From: G963665495 sp963665495
GTDB taxonomy: Bacteria > Desulfobacterota > Desulfovibrionia > Desulfovibrionales > Desulfovibrionaceae
Assembly: GCA_963665495.1 (NCBI GenBank)
Contig: OY762289.1
Location: 1,426,001-1,490,000, forward strand
DNA: 64,000 nucleotides
Direction: 5' to 3'
The notes beneath the pieces were generated by a model. The model was given only the letters and a program-made list of their open reading frames with translations. It had not been told where the DNA came from and searched no databases. A program made the translations under genes and the position numbers. Of this stretch, positions 37,501 through 45,272 are shown in pieces (position 1 is the stretch's first letter; every line of letters starts with the position of its first letter).

Positions 37501-38301
37501 GGCTCCATTGATCAGAAAAATGACCTTGGGGATGCCTGTAAAACGCCAGCCAATCAAGAGACAGGAGATGGCGCCTGCTCCACCTGCCAGGGTGGTTTTT
37601 GCCAGGATTTTGGGAACTTCTGCATTCATGACCAGGTTACTGCCGCCATTGAATCCGAACCAGCCTACCCAAAGCAGAAAACAGCCCAATACGGAAAGGG
37701 GCAGGTTTGATGCCGTCATCTCATTGGCCGGAGCATCCTTGGGGAAGCGGCCAAGCCGCGGACCAAGAACCAGCAGCGCGGCCAGGGCAATCCATCCGCC
37801 TACGCTGTGAACAACAGTGGAACCGGCGAAATCAACAAAGCCCTGGCTTCCCAGAAGTCCGACAAGCTTGCCCGAATTTAGTCCTGCCCAGACCCAGTGT
37901 CCGTAAAAGGGATAAATCAGTGCGGATACCAGACAGGCTATTATGATGTAAGAAGAAAAACGCATTCTTTCTGCAACGGCACCGGAAAAGATAGTTGTGG
38001 CAGTGCCGCAGAACATGGCTTGAAAAAGAAAAAATGTTATTTTTTCGGGTGAAGAGTCCAGAGACAGGAACCATTGATCCGTACCGGCAAAACCGGCTTG
38101 AGAAGCGCCGAACATAATCCCGTAACCGATTGCCCAAAAACCGCAAACAGAAAAACAAAAGTCAGCCAGGTTTTTTATGGCGACATTAATGCTGTTTTTT
38201 GAACGAGTTAGCCCTGATTCCAAACACATGAAACCAGGTTGCATGAGGAAAACTAGAGCAGCTGACAACAACATCCATAGTATGTTCAGCGAACTGTGCA
38301 T
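34561..38301 (-). CDS. Ammonium transporter-PAS-GGDEF-EAL fusion protein (copy 2)
   Basis: Paralogue of the neighbouring gene, also 1246 residues and alignable without large gaps from end to end; the GGDEF motif falls at the same residue, 893. The Amt domain keeps both histidines (STVVHSVGG, AVPVHLGCG) and FQAMFCGTATT of the phenylalanine gate region. HAMP-like, three PAS, GGDEF and EAL domains follow in the same order. The inhibitory site is RVMD, the phosphodiesterase motifs EAL, LEITET, DDFGTGYSS and VVAEGIE are intact, so both synthase and phosphodiesterase activities are possible. The PAS domains differ most between the copies, which suggests different secondary signals. AGAGAAA precedes the ATG. 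It is the upstream member and might be expressed separately from copy 1. Confidence 0.93.
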   Translation of the reverse strand: MHSSLNILWMLLSAALVFLMQPGFMCLESGLTRSKNSINVAIKNLADFCFSVCGFWAIGYGIMFGASQAGFAGTDQWFLSLDSSPEKITFFLFQAMFCGTATTIFSGAVAERMRFSSYIIIACLVSALIYPFYGHWVWAGLNSGKLVGLLGSQGFVDFAGSTVVHSVGGWIALAALLVLGPRLGRFPKDAPANEMTASNLPLSVLGCFLLWVGWFGFNGGSNLVMNAEVPKILAKTTLAGGAGAISCLLIGWRFTGIPKVIFLINGALGGLVAITASCNAVSAADAVAIGGLAGVVCLTCERLLEKLKIDDAVGAVPVHLGCGIWGTLAVAFFGNPEKLQTGLSFGGQLLIQLQGIVAAFAIAFILPYFFMRILNKISPMRVSPEDEQMGLNVSEHGAKTDLLDLFDVMQRQAATKDLTLRVPEEPFTEVGSIARMYNQVMEALERAMANTEAILAASADAIVAFAKDGFEIISLNPTAEQMFGLPAAEALGQSANMLFIGPSSDLHVTNGDIRELTGVRSDGHRFPVEANISRVTIGTNGDKSFLVGLFRDITRRKEAEANYKSIFENAIEGIFQSTPDGHFLTANPALARIYGFDSPDAMIEHFSSIKEQLYVDPERRDTFVREIESKGAIFHFESEVFKSDGTTIWISESARTVTDQLNTILYYEGRVIDITERIKAQEALRIKDAHLRQLFESAPLAIAHLDASTNIIEVNQAFSSLFGYSTDEAVGQKNRKLVVPKDLMNEAATISKTISGGRPITKETVRQRKDGSSVPVSLIGSPILYNDSVEGIYYIYQDISQQKAYEKELEHQAFHDALTGLPNRSLFAERLSRAITRSENSTSSQFAAMLIDLDRFKWINDSLGHPAGDLFLQEIARRMSGCLRVMDTLSRLGGDEFGILLEDLTSPREVITIARRILSVVRKPFDIDGFEVSSSASIGIVLRTAYYDTPEKIIRDADIAMYRAKDQGKDCLRVFNKRMLNQVSEEMQLENELRRGLINNEFMLYFQPILALEGRQLKGLEALVRWNNPTRGLMHPDTFIPLAEESGVIIQLGKWVLTEACSQLANWKQQLPDFEHIYMSVNISRKQFMQPDLADLVMRTLHESGLPASSLRLEITETAIMNDVRTSQQILEKLKNIGVRLAIDDFGTGYSSLSYLQQFPVDVLKIDKAFISGRSGLEFNPEIVKTIIKLGQSLGLDVVAEGIEKVDQMRQLIEECCPNGQGFFFSEPVNAQSAQQLLKNFMSSKN

Positions 38302-38810
38302 GGCTTTCTCTATATTTTTGGAGGCAGGTTGAAACTGTGCGGATTGTCCCTTGATCAGCTGCGTTTCTCATATATGTTAAACGAGGTAATTTCAAATAGT
38401 ATTTTCCTATTGTAGATATAAACTTAAATGAATAAATTATTTCTATTGAAAAAATTTAGTTTTTTTTATGATCGTTTTTACTAGAGGTAATTACATCTGT
38501 TTACCGATATGTCAGTATTTCATTAGAAACTATTTCGAATTCTATAATTGACAATAGTATGCGAACTGAAGATTTTGCTGTATGTTGCATGAGTACTGCA
38601 GAATATAGTTATCAAATATGGTGTCAGAATCTGTAGATTGAAACTAGAGCCATAATTAAATATGATGAACTTAAAAATAATGTAGGCCATATAACTTGAA
38701 AATGAAACGAGTTGCAGGCATGCAGCTATCAGCTGTGTGTACACGCTTGCCTGGTGGCAGTCCTTAGTTTATATCCGGTTCAAAACAAATTGTATGTAGT
38801 TTCAGGCCAT
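38302..38810. other. AT-rich divergent region between an Amt fusion gene and a glycosyltransferase gene
   Basis: About 509 bases, strongly AT-rich, with long runs such as TTTTTTTTAT. It must carry promoters for both divergent genes. The glycosyltransferase frame is open upstream to 38712 but those codons show no family similarity. I cannot place a convincing promoter or small RNA. Confidence 0.5.
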
Positions 38811-39848
38811 ATGAAGATTCTGAATATCAACGGATTATATTTTTCAAATGCGTTTCGGGCCATGGGGCACGAAGTGTTGAGTTTGGGAACCACGTCTGGT
38901 TGCGACATTTTGCTTTCAGAATTTCTGTCCCAAAAGAAACTGCTGGAGATTTTAAAAATCCGGGGTTTTCATCCCGACCTGGTCCTTTGGTGCGATACGT
39001 GTCAGATACCTTCCGTATTGGGGATAGAGGGATTACCTTCATTGACCATGGGCTTTTCCATCGATCAATACTGCAACCCCTGGCATGTACCCTATAGTGC
39101 GGCATTCGATTGTGTCCTTGTTGCTCAGAAAGATTATCTGCCGTTTTTTGCTTTGCATCAGGTACGGCGCCCCGTACGCTGGTTTCCTTTGTTTTGTGAT
39201 GCTGAAAAAGATACGGATATGGGACAGGAGCGGGATATTCCCATCAGTTTCGTCGGCACGCTGGAGGGACGTTTTAACAAAGATCGTAAACCCTTTCTGC
39301 AGGCATTCAAACGTCTTGCACCTCTGTTTATTCATTCGGGAGAATATGTTCCCATCTTCAATAGAAGTAGAATCGTTTTGAATCAAAGCGCTGCAGGTGA
39401 ATGTAATTTTCGAATATTTCAGGCCATGGCTTGCGGAGCGCTTATGATTACTGAAGATACGGGAAACGGTCTCAGGGAGCTTTTTGAACCAGGCAAGGAG
39501 CTCTTGGTGTATCCTCGAAACGATGCCAACGGGGCAGCTGCTGTTGCCAGAAAAGCTCTGGTTGATCCGAAATGTACGGAACTGGCCGTTGTCGGACGGG
39601 AAAAGGTTCTGTCAAAACATACGGCGGCACACCGGGCAAGAGAAATTATACGTATTGCCGAAAGGATGCTGGCAGCCGAGGCACCCAAAAAACGTTTGCT
39701 GCAGAAAAACGCCATCAGTCGCGAAATGCGTACCGCCTATCTTTTCCTGGCCACCGACGACTCTCTTGCTTTGCCCAGGCTACACAGGGAATTCTATAGT
39801 TTTCTGGCTCAGGACGCGGTGCCTACTGCCTGGCCGTCTTTGTCCTGA
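38811..39848 (+). CDS. CgeB-like glycosyltransferase
   Basis: A 345-residue cytosolic protein starting MKILNINGLYFSNAF. The C-terminal half is the recognisable part: RIVLNQSAAGECNFRIFQAM then ACGALMITEDTGNGLRELF and LLVYPRNDANGAAAVARKAL, which match the nucleotide-sugar-binding half of GT-B transferases annotated as spore-maturation CgeB-like. The N-terminal half has PDLVLWCDTCQIPS and TMGFSIDQYCNPW. It probably glycosylates a surface structure such as flagellin or a polysaccharide; the acceptor is unknown. The start at 38811 is chosen from where homology begins. Its end overlaps the convergent Nudix gene by 26 bases. Confidence 0.8.
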   Translation: MKILNINGLYFSNAFRAMGHEVLSLGTTSGCDILLSEFLSQKKLLEILKIRGFHPDLVLWCDTCQIPSVLGIEGLPSLTMGFSIDQYCNPWHVPYSAAFDCVLVAQKDYLPFFALHQVRRPVRWFPLFCDAEKDTDMGQERDIPISFVGTLEGRFNKDRKPFLQAFKRLAPLFIHSGEYVPIFNRSRIVLNQSAAGECNFRIFQAMACGALMITEDTGNGLRELFEPGKELLVYPRNDANGAAAVARKALVDPKCTELAVVGREKVLSKHTAAHRAREIIRIAERMLAAEAPKKRLLQKNAISREMRTAYLFLATDDSLALPRLHREFYSFLAQDAVPTAWPSLS

Positions 39849-40299
39849 GATAACGTTCGTAATCAGCAAGGCAGGGGAGACATACGGAATGCAGTGTGTC
39901 CTTGCCCTGTTCGCGATTAATCCAGAGCAGTTTGCCTTCCGGAGAATTCTTTTCTGATCCACCGACAATCGTACAGACGTAGCAGAGGATGACGGACTTT
40001 ATGCGCTGCTGCGGCGGCGCATAGCCCCCTAAAAGATGCAGTGGTTCGACGTCCAATCCTGTTTCTTCGCGGATTTCCCTGATGATGGCCTGTTCCGGAG
40101 ATTCCCAGGTTTTCAGAAAACCTCCTGGAAAAAAAATACCTTGGCCGTCCGTACGGTCAATGACAAGAAGTTTTCCGTCCTGTTCGATAACCGCCAGGGT
40201 CGAGCAGAATGGCGGCCATTCGCCCCTTGTCAGCAGTGAGAGCAATTTTTGAAACGCCATCATGCCGGCTTGCAGAAATAAAACTATCCATTTGGTCAT
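39823..40299 (-). CDS. Nudix hydrolase
   Basis: A 158-residue protein containing a full Nudix box: the G of FFPGGF, then E, then REIREETGL at the spacing GX5EX7REUXEEXGU. It therefore hydrolyses a nucleoside-diphosphate-linked compound; the substrate is not deducible. The N-terminus MTKWIVLFLQAGMMAF is hydrophobic and the ribosome binding site is weak, so an inner start at the MMAFQKL methionines is possible. The last 26 bases overlap the convergent glycosyltransferase gene. It ends in LRTKTARQ. Confidence 0.88.
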   Translation of the reverse strand: MTKWIVLFLQAGMMAFQKLLSLLTRGEWPPFCSTLAVIEQDGKLLVIDRTDGQGIFFPGGFLKTWESPEQAIIREIREETGLDVEPLHLLGGYAPPQQRIKSVILCYVCTIVGGSEKNSPEGKLLWINREQGKDTLHSVCLPCLADYERYLRTKTARQ

Positions 40300-40352
40300 A
40301 GCTGCTGTGCTTTGCTGGTGCTAAAAAGTGCATGGATCAGGATACTCGTTGT

Positions 40353-40775
40353 TTATTCGATGAATCCTTTGTCAGCCATAAGGGTATTGTTGGTAAAGCG
40401 GGCCATGCCCGTCTTCATCTTTCGGAAGCCATTTTTGTCGTAAAATGGTTCTTTTCCAGGTGCAGCAAAGAGAATAACAGTAATATCCGGCAGTCTTTGC
40501 AGGATATTCTGCAGGATGTTTTTCCCTACCCCCTGTTTCTGGAAATCCGGATGTACTGCCAGATCATACACCGCAGCCTGGCAGATTCCGTCTGAAATAG
40601 CCCGTCCACAGCCGATGAGCCGACTGTGATGATACGCGAAAATGGTGACGAAACTGTTTTGAAATGCCTGCTGTTGCACCTCCGGAGTGCGATGGGCCAG
40701 TCCTGCTAGTTTCAAGGTCTCAACAAGACATTCCCAGTCAACGTTCGAACAATCTGTTTTGATTTGTATTTCCAT
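40353..40775 (-). CDS. GNAT-family N-acetyltransferase
   Basis: A 140-residue protein with the GNAT fold. The acetyl-CoA pyrophosphate loop is FQKQGVGKNIL (about residues 80-90), preceded by the beta strand AAVYDLAVHPD, and the late segment is APGKEPFYDKNGFRKM. These features match small single-domain acetyltransferases of the YhbS/ElaA-like type. The acceptor is unknown. The ATG at 40775 (MEIQIKTD) is preferred over an upstream TTG. It lies upstream of the Nudix gene on the same strand with a short gap, so cotranscription is likely. Confidence 0.85.
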   Translation of the reverse strand: MEIQIKTDCSNVDWECLVETLKLAGLAHRTPEVQQQAFQNSFVTIFAYHHSRLIGCGRAISDGICQAAVYDLAVHPDFQKQGVGKNILQNILQRLPDITVILFAAPGKEPFYDKNGFRKMKTGMARFTNNTLMADKGFIE

Positions 40776-40910
40776 GTGCAAGCCTGTTACTAAATAAGAA
40801 GGTGGTACGCCAGTTTTACAGCAATGCAGAACGGGGTGATCATAGCCTCCGGGAGAGTTGCCTGTCCATACGCGGATTCGCTACCATTGCTGGCAAAGGG
40901 AAACACCTGA

Positions 40911-40950
40911 AAAAGAAACGGGGCGAAAGAATAATTCTTTTGCCCCGTAT
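40911..40950 (-). terminator. Terminator after the DASS-family carrier gene
   Basis: On the minus strand ACGGGGC at 40948-40942 pairs with GCCCCGT at 40924-40918, extended by an AAAGAAT/ATTCTTT inner stem, and TTTCTTTTTC follows. It closes the dicarboxylate gene run. Confidence 0.85.
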
Positions 40951-40977
40951 TGTGCACAGCTAAATGTTGAAGCAGAC

Positions 40978-42330
40978 TTAGAACGGCCAGATCAGCGGAA
41001 TACAGACGACGCAGAGGATGTAACTGATGACCTGAAGCGGCCAGCCAGCGCGAGTGTAATCCAGGAAGCTGTATTTACCGGGTCCGAGCACGATGGTGTT
41101 GGGAGGCGTGGCAACCGGAGTCAGGAAGCAGGCGGAAGCGGACATGGCGATACCCATGACCAGCGGCAACGGGGAAACGCCGCCTTCAATGGCGATGGGA
41201 ATAGCCAGAGGTGCCATCAGGGCAGCGGTGGCTGTGTTGGACATGAAGTTGGTGACAACAGCGGTAATACCGCAGCAGACAGCCAGCAATATGTACGGGT
41301 TGGAAACCATTTTGACAACGCTGTCGGCGATAAAGGCAGCCGCACCAGAGTCTTTCATAGCCGTGGACATGGACAGCATACCGGCGAACAGGAAGATGGT
41401 GGTCCAGTCAATGGACTTGAAGGCTTCTTTCATCGTCATACAACGGGTGATGACGACCAGACAGGCGCCGAGCATTGCGGCGGTGACCAGAGGCATCATT
41501 TTGGTGGCCATGGCGATAACAACAAAGATGAAAATGAGCAGCGACCAGACCATCTTTTCCGGACGTTTGGGCTTGGCAGCTTCACCTTCCATGTCGCAGT
41601 CCACTTTGGAATCCGGCAGAAATTTTTTGCCGATCAGGGCGTAGTAAAGAATGCCGGCGACAAACAGGATAATACCGATTTTGGCGAATTCAAAAAAAGC
41701 AAAGGGATGCACGCCTTCGGGGCCCATTTTTTCGAGCACCGAGTTGACCAGACCGTTGGGAGGCGTACCTACCAGAGTCATGGTTCCGCCCAGGGAGGCC
41801 GCAAAGGCCACGGGCATCAGGATTTTACCGGGAGCGATACCCGCGGTGGCGCACATACCCATAATCATGGGAATAGCCACAACCGTGGTGCCCGTGTTGG
41901 ACAAAAAGGCCGAAAGAATACCGATGGCGCCCATGGAAAAGACGAGCAGGCGGGATTCACTGCCGCCGGACAGTTTTACAGTGGCTTTACCGATTTTGTC
42001 GGCAAAACCAGTGATAAACGTGGATTCACCAACAACGAACATGGCCATGAAGATCACGACCCATTTGTTGCCGAAGTTGGCAAAAGCTTTATTTGCCGGA
42101 ACGATGTTGAAAATTGATAATGCTACAGGGACGAGCATGGCCGTAATCGGCAGGGGAATGACTTCGGAAAAGAACAGAACGGCGGCTACAAACAGAATTC
42201 CAAGGGTAATATAGGCTTTTGTGAGATCCGCAGGAATTTCCACAGCCCCTTTATCGGCAGCCCAGCAAATTCCCGCGATCAATAAAGTAAAAGCGATTAC
42301 CAAGCCAATAATCGTTAAAACCTTCTTCAT
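40978..42330 (-). CDS. DASS/SLC13-family anion (dicarboxylate) carrier
   Basis: A 450-residue inner-membrane protein with about 11-12 helices. The two SNT substrate/sodium-site motifs of the divalent anion symporter family are present as FLSNTGTTVV (about residue 145) and MSNTATAAL (about 370), together with LVGTPPNGL and VATPPNTIV. The family moves dicarboxylates or sulfate with sodium. In this setting, downstream of fumarate reductase, fumarase and malic enzyme, a C4-dicarboxylate such as fumarate, malate or succinate is the likely substrate, though sulfate cannot be excluded. GAGGAA precedes the ATG at 42330. A GTG two codons earlier is less likely. A terminator follows. Confidence 0.87.
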   Translation of the reverse strand: MKKVLTIIGLVIAFTLLIAGICWAADKGAVEIPADLTKAYITLGILFVAAVLFFSEVIPLPITAMLVPVALSIFNIVPANKAFANFGNKWVVIFMAMFVVGESTFITGFADKIGKATVKLSGGSESRLLVFSMGAIGILSAFLSNTGTTVVAIPMIMGMCATAGIAPGKILMPVAFAASLGGTMTLVGTPPNGLVNSVLEKMGPEGVHPFAFFEFAKIGIILFVAGILYYALIGKKFLPDSKVDCDMEGEAAKPKRPEKMVWSLLIFIFVVIAMATKMMPLVTAAMLGACLVVITRCMTMKEAFKSIDWTTIFLFAGMLSMSTAMKDSGAAAFIADSVVKMVSNPYILLAVCCGITAVVTNFMSNTATAALMAPLAIPIAIEGGVSPLPLVMGIAMSASACFLTPVATPPNTIVLGPGKYSFLDYTRAGWPLQVISYILCVVCIPLIWPF

Positions 42331-42459
42331 GTTCACTTCCTCGATGAAAAGTGTTACTTTTCGAGGTAATCAACCCAATGCCTCTCCAAGCATTTGGAAT
42401 GGTTACCTCCGGCCCCGGAGTGGGTCCCCGGCTAACATCACCAAGCAGACGGGGACATG

Positions 42460-42491
42460 GATCCGCCCGTCGCGGCAACGACGGGCGGATC
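42460..42491. repeat. Perfect 13-bp hairpin between malic enzyme and carrier genes
   Basis: GATCCGCCCGTCG at 42460-42472 is followed after a six-base loop by its exact complement CGACGGGCGGATC at 42479-42491. It lies in the 181 bases between the malic enzyme gene and the carrier gene. On the transcribed minus strand no T run follows. A T-rich run is present on the opposite strand only. Confidence 0.75.
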
Positions 42492-42511
42492 ATCTTCATT
42501 TTTTCCGCAAC

Positions 42512-43822
42512 TTATTTATAGCTGTCCACATAAGCGTTGATCCGCTTACGAGAAGCGGCAACACGCTCACGCAGGCTCACGCGGTATGCTTCCATATCCG
42601 CGATGGGCTTTTTGGCAACACCGGTGTCCATGGCGGCCTGGGCTACTGCAGGAGTTTCCCATTCCAGAACACGCGGATCCACCGGTTTAGGGATGATGTA
42701 ATCACGTCCGAAGGTCAGTTCTTTGACTCCGTAGGCGTCGCAAATTTCGCTTGGGACCGGTTCCTTGGCCAAGGCGGCCAGGGCTTTGGCGGCAGCAACT
42801 TTCATTTCTTCATTAATTTCAGATGCTTCTACATCTAACGCGCCGCGGAAGATGTACGGGAAGCCGGAAACGTTGTTGACCTGATTGGGGTAGTCCGTAC
42901 GGCCCGTACCCATGATACAATTGGGGTTGGCGTCTTTGGCATCAGGGTAGGTGATTTCCGGATCAGGGTTGGCCATGGCGAAGATGATCGGATTGGGGGA
43001 CATGGATTTAACCATGTCTTTACTGACCAAGTTTTTAGAGGACAAGCCGAGGAAGACATCCGCGCCTTTCATGCATTCAACAAGAGTGGAGTCTTTGTCC
43101 TGGGCAAATTCGGCTTTGTACTCATTCAGTCCTTCACGTCCTTTGTGGATCAGGCCGCGGGAATCGAACATGAAGATGTTTTTCTTGTCGATGCCCATGG
43201 AGACGTAGAACTTGGAGCAGGCGATACCAGCTGCGCCGGCGCCCACAACCACGACCTTCATGTCTTCCAGCTTGTTGCCCATGATTTCGCAGGCATTGAT
43301 GATGCCGGCGCCGGAGATGACCGCGGTGCCGTGCTGATCGTCATGGAAAACCGGGATATTCATTTCGGCTTTCAGTCTGGTTTCGATGTAAAAGCATTCG
43401 GGAGCTTTGATGTCTTCCAGGTTGATGCCGCCGAAAGTGGGCTCCATGGCTTTCACGATGTCGATGAGCTGGTCGGGGCTGGTGACCTTCAGGTTAATGT
43501 CGAAAACATCAATGTCGGTGAAGGTCTTGAACAGAACGCCCTTGCCTTCCATAACCGGCTTGCCGGCCAGGGGACCGATGTTGCCCAGTCCCAGAACAGC
43601 AGTGCCGTCGGAAACAACGGCCACAAGGTTGTTTCGGCCAGTGTAAATGGCGGCTTTGGAAGGATCTTCTTTGATGGCCTTACAAGCTTCTGCAACGCCG
43701 GGAGAATACGCCATGGACAGATCTTTTTGATTGTTGCACGGCTTGATAGGAATTACTTCGACTTTCCCTCTCCGCGGGAATTCGTGGTAATTAAGAGCTT
43801 CTTCTTTGGTGAACAATGCCAT
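42512..43822 (-). CDS. Malic enzyme (malate dehydrogenase, oxaloacetate-decarboxylating)
   Basis: Oxidatively decarboxylates malate to pyruvate with NAD(P). The 436-residue length matches the short bacterial form. Visible are SMAYSPGVAEACKAI, the active-site lysine region in DFKAP-like NLEDIKAPECFYIE, VFHDDQHGTAVISGAG for metal binding, and GAGAAGIACSKF as the nucleotide site. IFAMANPDPEI is also typical. AGGAGG lies before the ATG at 43822. It connects fumarase upstream to pyruvate and so to the neighbouring PFOR gene. Preference for NAD or NADP cannot be read from the sequence. Confidence 0.95.
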   Translation of the reverse strand: MALFTKEEALNYHEFPRRGKVEVIPIKPCNNQKDLSMAYSPGVAEACKAIKEDPSKAAIYTGRNNLVAVVSDGTAVLGLGNIGPLAGKPVMEGKGVLFKTFTDIDVFDINLKVTSPDQLIDIVKAMEPTFGGINLEDIKAPECFYIETRLKAEMNIPVFHDDQHGTAVISGAGIINACEIMGNKLEDMKVVVVGAGAAGIACSKFYVSMGIDKKNIFMFDSRGLIHKGREGLNEYKAEFAQDKDSTLVECMKGADVFLGLSSKNLVSKDMVKSMSPNPIIFAMANPDPEITYPDAKDANPNCIMGTGRTDYPNQVNNVSGFPYIFRGALDVEASEINEEMKVAAAKALAALAKEPVPSEICDAYGVKELTFGRDYIIPKPVDPRVLEWETPAVAQAAMDTGVAKKPIADMEAYRVSLRERVAASRKRINAYVDSYK

Positions 43823-43850
43823 TTGTAAACCTCCTGAATTGTGTAAGAAA

Positions 43851-43873
43851 CGGGGGCGCAGCAGGCACCCCCG
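43851..43873 (-). terminator. Hairpin between fumarase beta and malic enzyme genes
   Basis: CGGGGG at 43873-43868 pairs with CCCCCG at 43856-43851 on the minus strand, followed by TTTCTTAC. The stem is short and the T run imperfect, so it may be a partial terminator lowering malic enzyme expression relative to the fumarase genes. Confidence 0.5.
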
Positions 43874-43887
43874 AATGGCTTCTGTCT

Positions 43888-44433
43888 TTATGCGTCGTAA
43901 TTCGGCAGCGCGTACTGGTCGTTGCCGTGAGAGTCATTGACAACCAGCAGCGGGAAGTCTTTGACGGTCAATTTGCGAATGGCTTCAGGTCCGAGTTCAG
44001 GGTAGGCGATGACTTCGGATGCCACGATACGCTGAGAAAGCAGAGCACCAGCTCCGCCGGTGGCGCCGAAGTATACGCCTGTGTAATCCTGCAAGGATTT
44101 CTTGACTTCGGCCGTACGCTTTCCTTTGCCGATGCTGGCCTTGACGCCCAGGCTGTGCAGCCGGGGGGCATAGGCGTCCATACGGCCGCTGGTAGTGGGG
44201 CCGGCAGAACCGATGGGGGCTCCTGGAGGGGCCGGGGCGGGACCGACGTAATAGATAACTGCGCCTTTCAGTTCGAAGGGCAGTTGCTCGCCATTGTCCA
44301 GCGCGTCCATAAGTTTTTTGTGAGCGGCATCGCGTCCGGTATAGATGGTGCCGGACAGGTTGACAACATCACCGGCCTTCAATTGTGCCACGTCCTCGTC
44401 GCTCAGAGGTGCGGTAAGATTATAGGTAGCCAT
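43888..44433 (-). CDS. fumB: Class I fumarate hydratase, beta (C-terminal type) subunit
   Basis: Half of a two-subunit [4Fe-4S] fumarase that interconverts fumarate and malate. The 181-residue protein starts MATYNLTAPLSDEDV. Markers are VVNLSGTIYTGRDAAHK, VIYYVGPAPAPPG and GPTTSGRMD, which are conserved in the swivelling C-terminal domain of fumarases and L(+)-tartrate dehydratases. The start overlaps the alpha gene stop by one base (TAATG). Tartrate dehydratase is the alternative, but the fumarate reductase genes next to it favour fumarase. The symbol fumB here means the beta subunit. Confidence 0.93.
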   Translation of the reverse strand: MATYNLTAPLSDEDVAQLKAGDVVNLSGTIYTGRDAAHKKLMDALDNGEQLPFELKGAVIYYVGPAPAPPGAPIGSAGPTTSGRMDAYAPRLHSLGVKASIGKGKRTAEVKKSLQDYTGVYFGATGGAGALLSQRIVASEVIAYPELGPEAIRKLTVKDFPLLVVNDSHGNDQYALPNYDA

Positions 44434-45272
44434 TAGAATGTAACCTCCCTGGTCCTGTGCGAGTGACATTGCACGTTCACCGCAACGGGCATGCTTGCGA
44501 TGTGACAAGGATGCATCTCGATCTTGACGTCAAGGCTCGTGGTTTTACCGCCAAGCCCCATGGGACCGATGCCGAGCTTGTTGATAGCGTCGAGCAGCTC
44601 CGTTTCCATGGCCGCAATTTCCGGATCCGGATGCCGTTCGCCCAGCGGACGGAACAGAGCTTTTTTGGCCAGAGTGGGGGCCAGGTCGAAGGTGCCGCCG
44701 ATGCCGACGCCGACAACTGTGGGCGGGCACGGGTTGGGGCCGGCTTCGCCCATATTCTTGACGATGAAGTCTTTGATCCCCGCCCAACCCTGCGAAGGTT
44801 TGAGCATGGCGATAGCGGACATGTTTTCCGAGCCGCCGCCCTTGGCCATGAACTTGATGTTCAACGTATCGCCGGGCACCAGGTTGGTATGGATGATGGC
44901 CGGAGAGTTGTTGCCCGTGTTCTGGCGTTTCAGCGGATGGCACATGGATTTGCGCAGATAGCCCTTATCGTAGGCTTCGATCATGGCATCCGTCAGCGTC
45001 TGGTTCAGGGTGCCGCCTTCGATTTTGACTTCTTCACCCATTTCCACAAAGAAAATGGCTGCGCCGGTATCCTGGCACAGAGCCAGCTGAGAATTCTTTG
45101 CCAGCTCGGCGTTGTCCAGCAGCTGGTTCAGAATTTCTTTGGCTGCGTCGGATTCTTCAACGGCTAGGCCGTTTTTGATGGCGCAGGCCACGTCATCTTT
45201 GAGCAGACGGCAGGCGTCCATGATCATATCACGGACTTTTTCATGTATATCGCTTGCCTTAACTGTTTTCAT
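44433..45272 (-). CDS. fumA: Class I fumarate hydratase, alpha (N-terminal type) subunit
   Basis: Carries the labile [4Fe-4S] cluster of the two-subunit fumarase. Three cysteines at expected places are seen: LCQDTGAAIFF (about residue 64), MCHPLKRQNTGNNSP (about 107) and GPNPCPPTVVG (about 195). It has 279 residues from the ATG at 45272, with AAAGGAACC upstream. The first 14 bases overlap the end of the fumarate reductase iron-sulfur gene, and its own stop overlaps the beta subunit start, so frdB, alpha and beta are tightly coupled. The symbol fumA here means the alpha subunit. Confidence 0.93.
   Translation of the reverse strand: MKTVKASDIHEKVRDMIMDACRLLKDDVACAIKNGLAVEESDAAKEILNQLLDNAELAKNSQLALCQDTGAAIFFVEMGEEVKIEGGTLNQTLTDAMIEAYDKGYLRKSMCHPLKRQNTGNNSPAIIHTNLVPGDTLNIKFMAKGGGSENMSAIAMLKPSQGWAGIKDFIVKNMGEAGPNPCPPTVVGVGIGGTFDLAPTLAKKALFRPLGERHPDPEIAAMETELLDAINKLGIGPMGLGGKTTSLDVKIEMHPCHIASMPVAVNVQCHSHRTREVTF

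Noticed and set aside
40858..42117. A 419-codon open frame on the plus strand rich in G, H, D and N
   Set aside because: It is antisense to the DASS carrier; the composition reflects the complement of membrane-protein codons.
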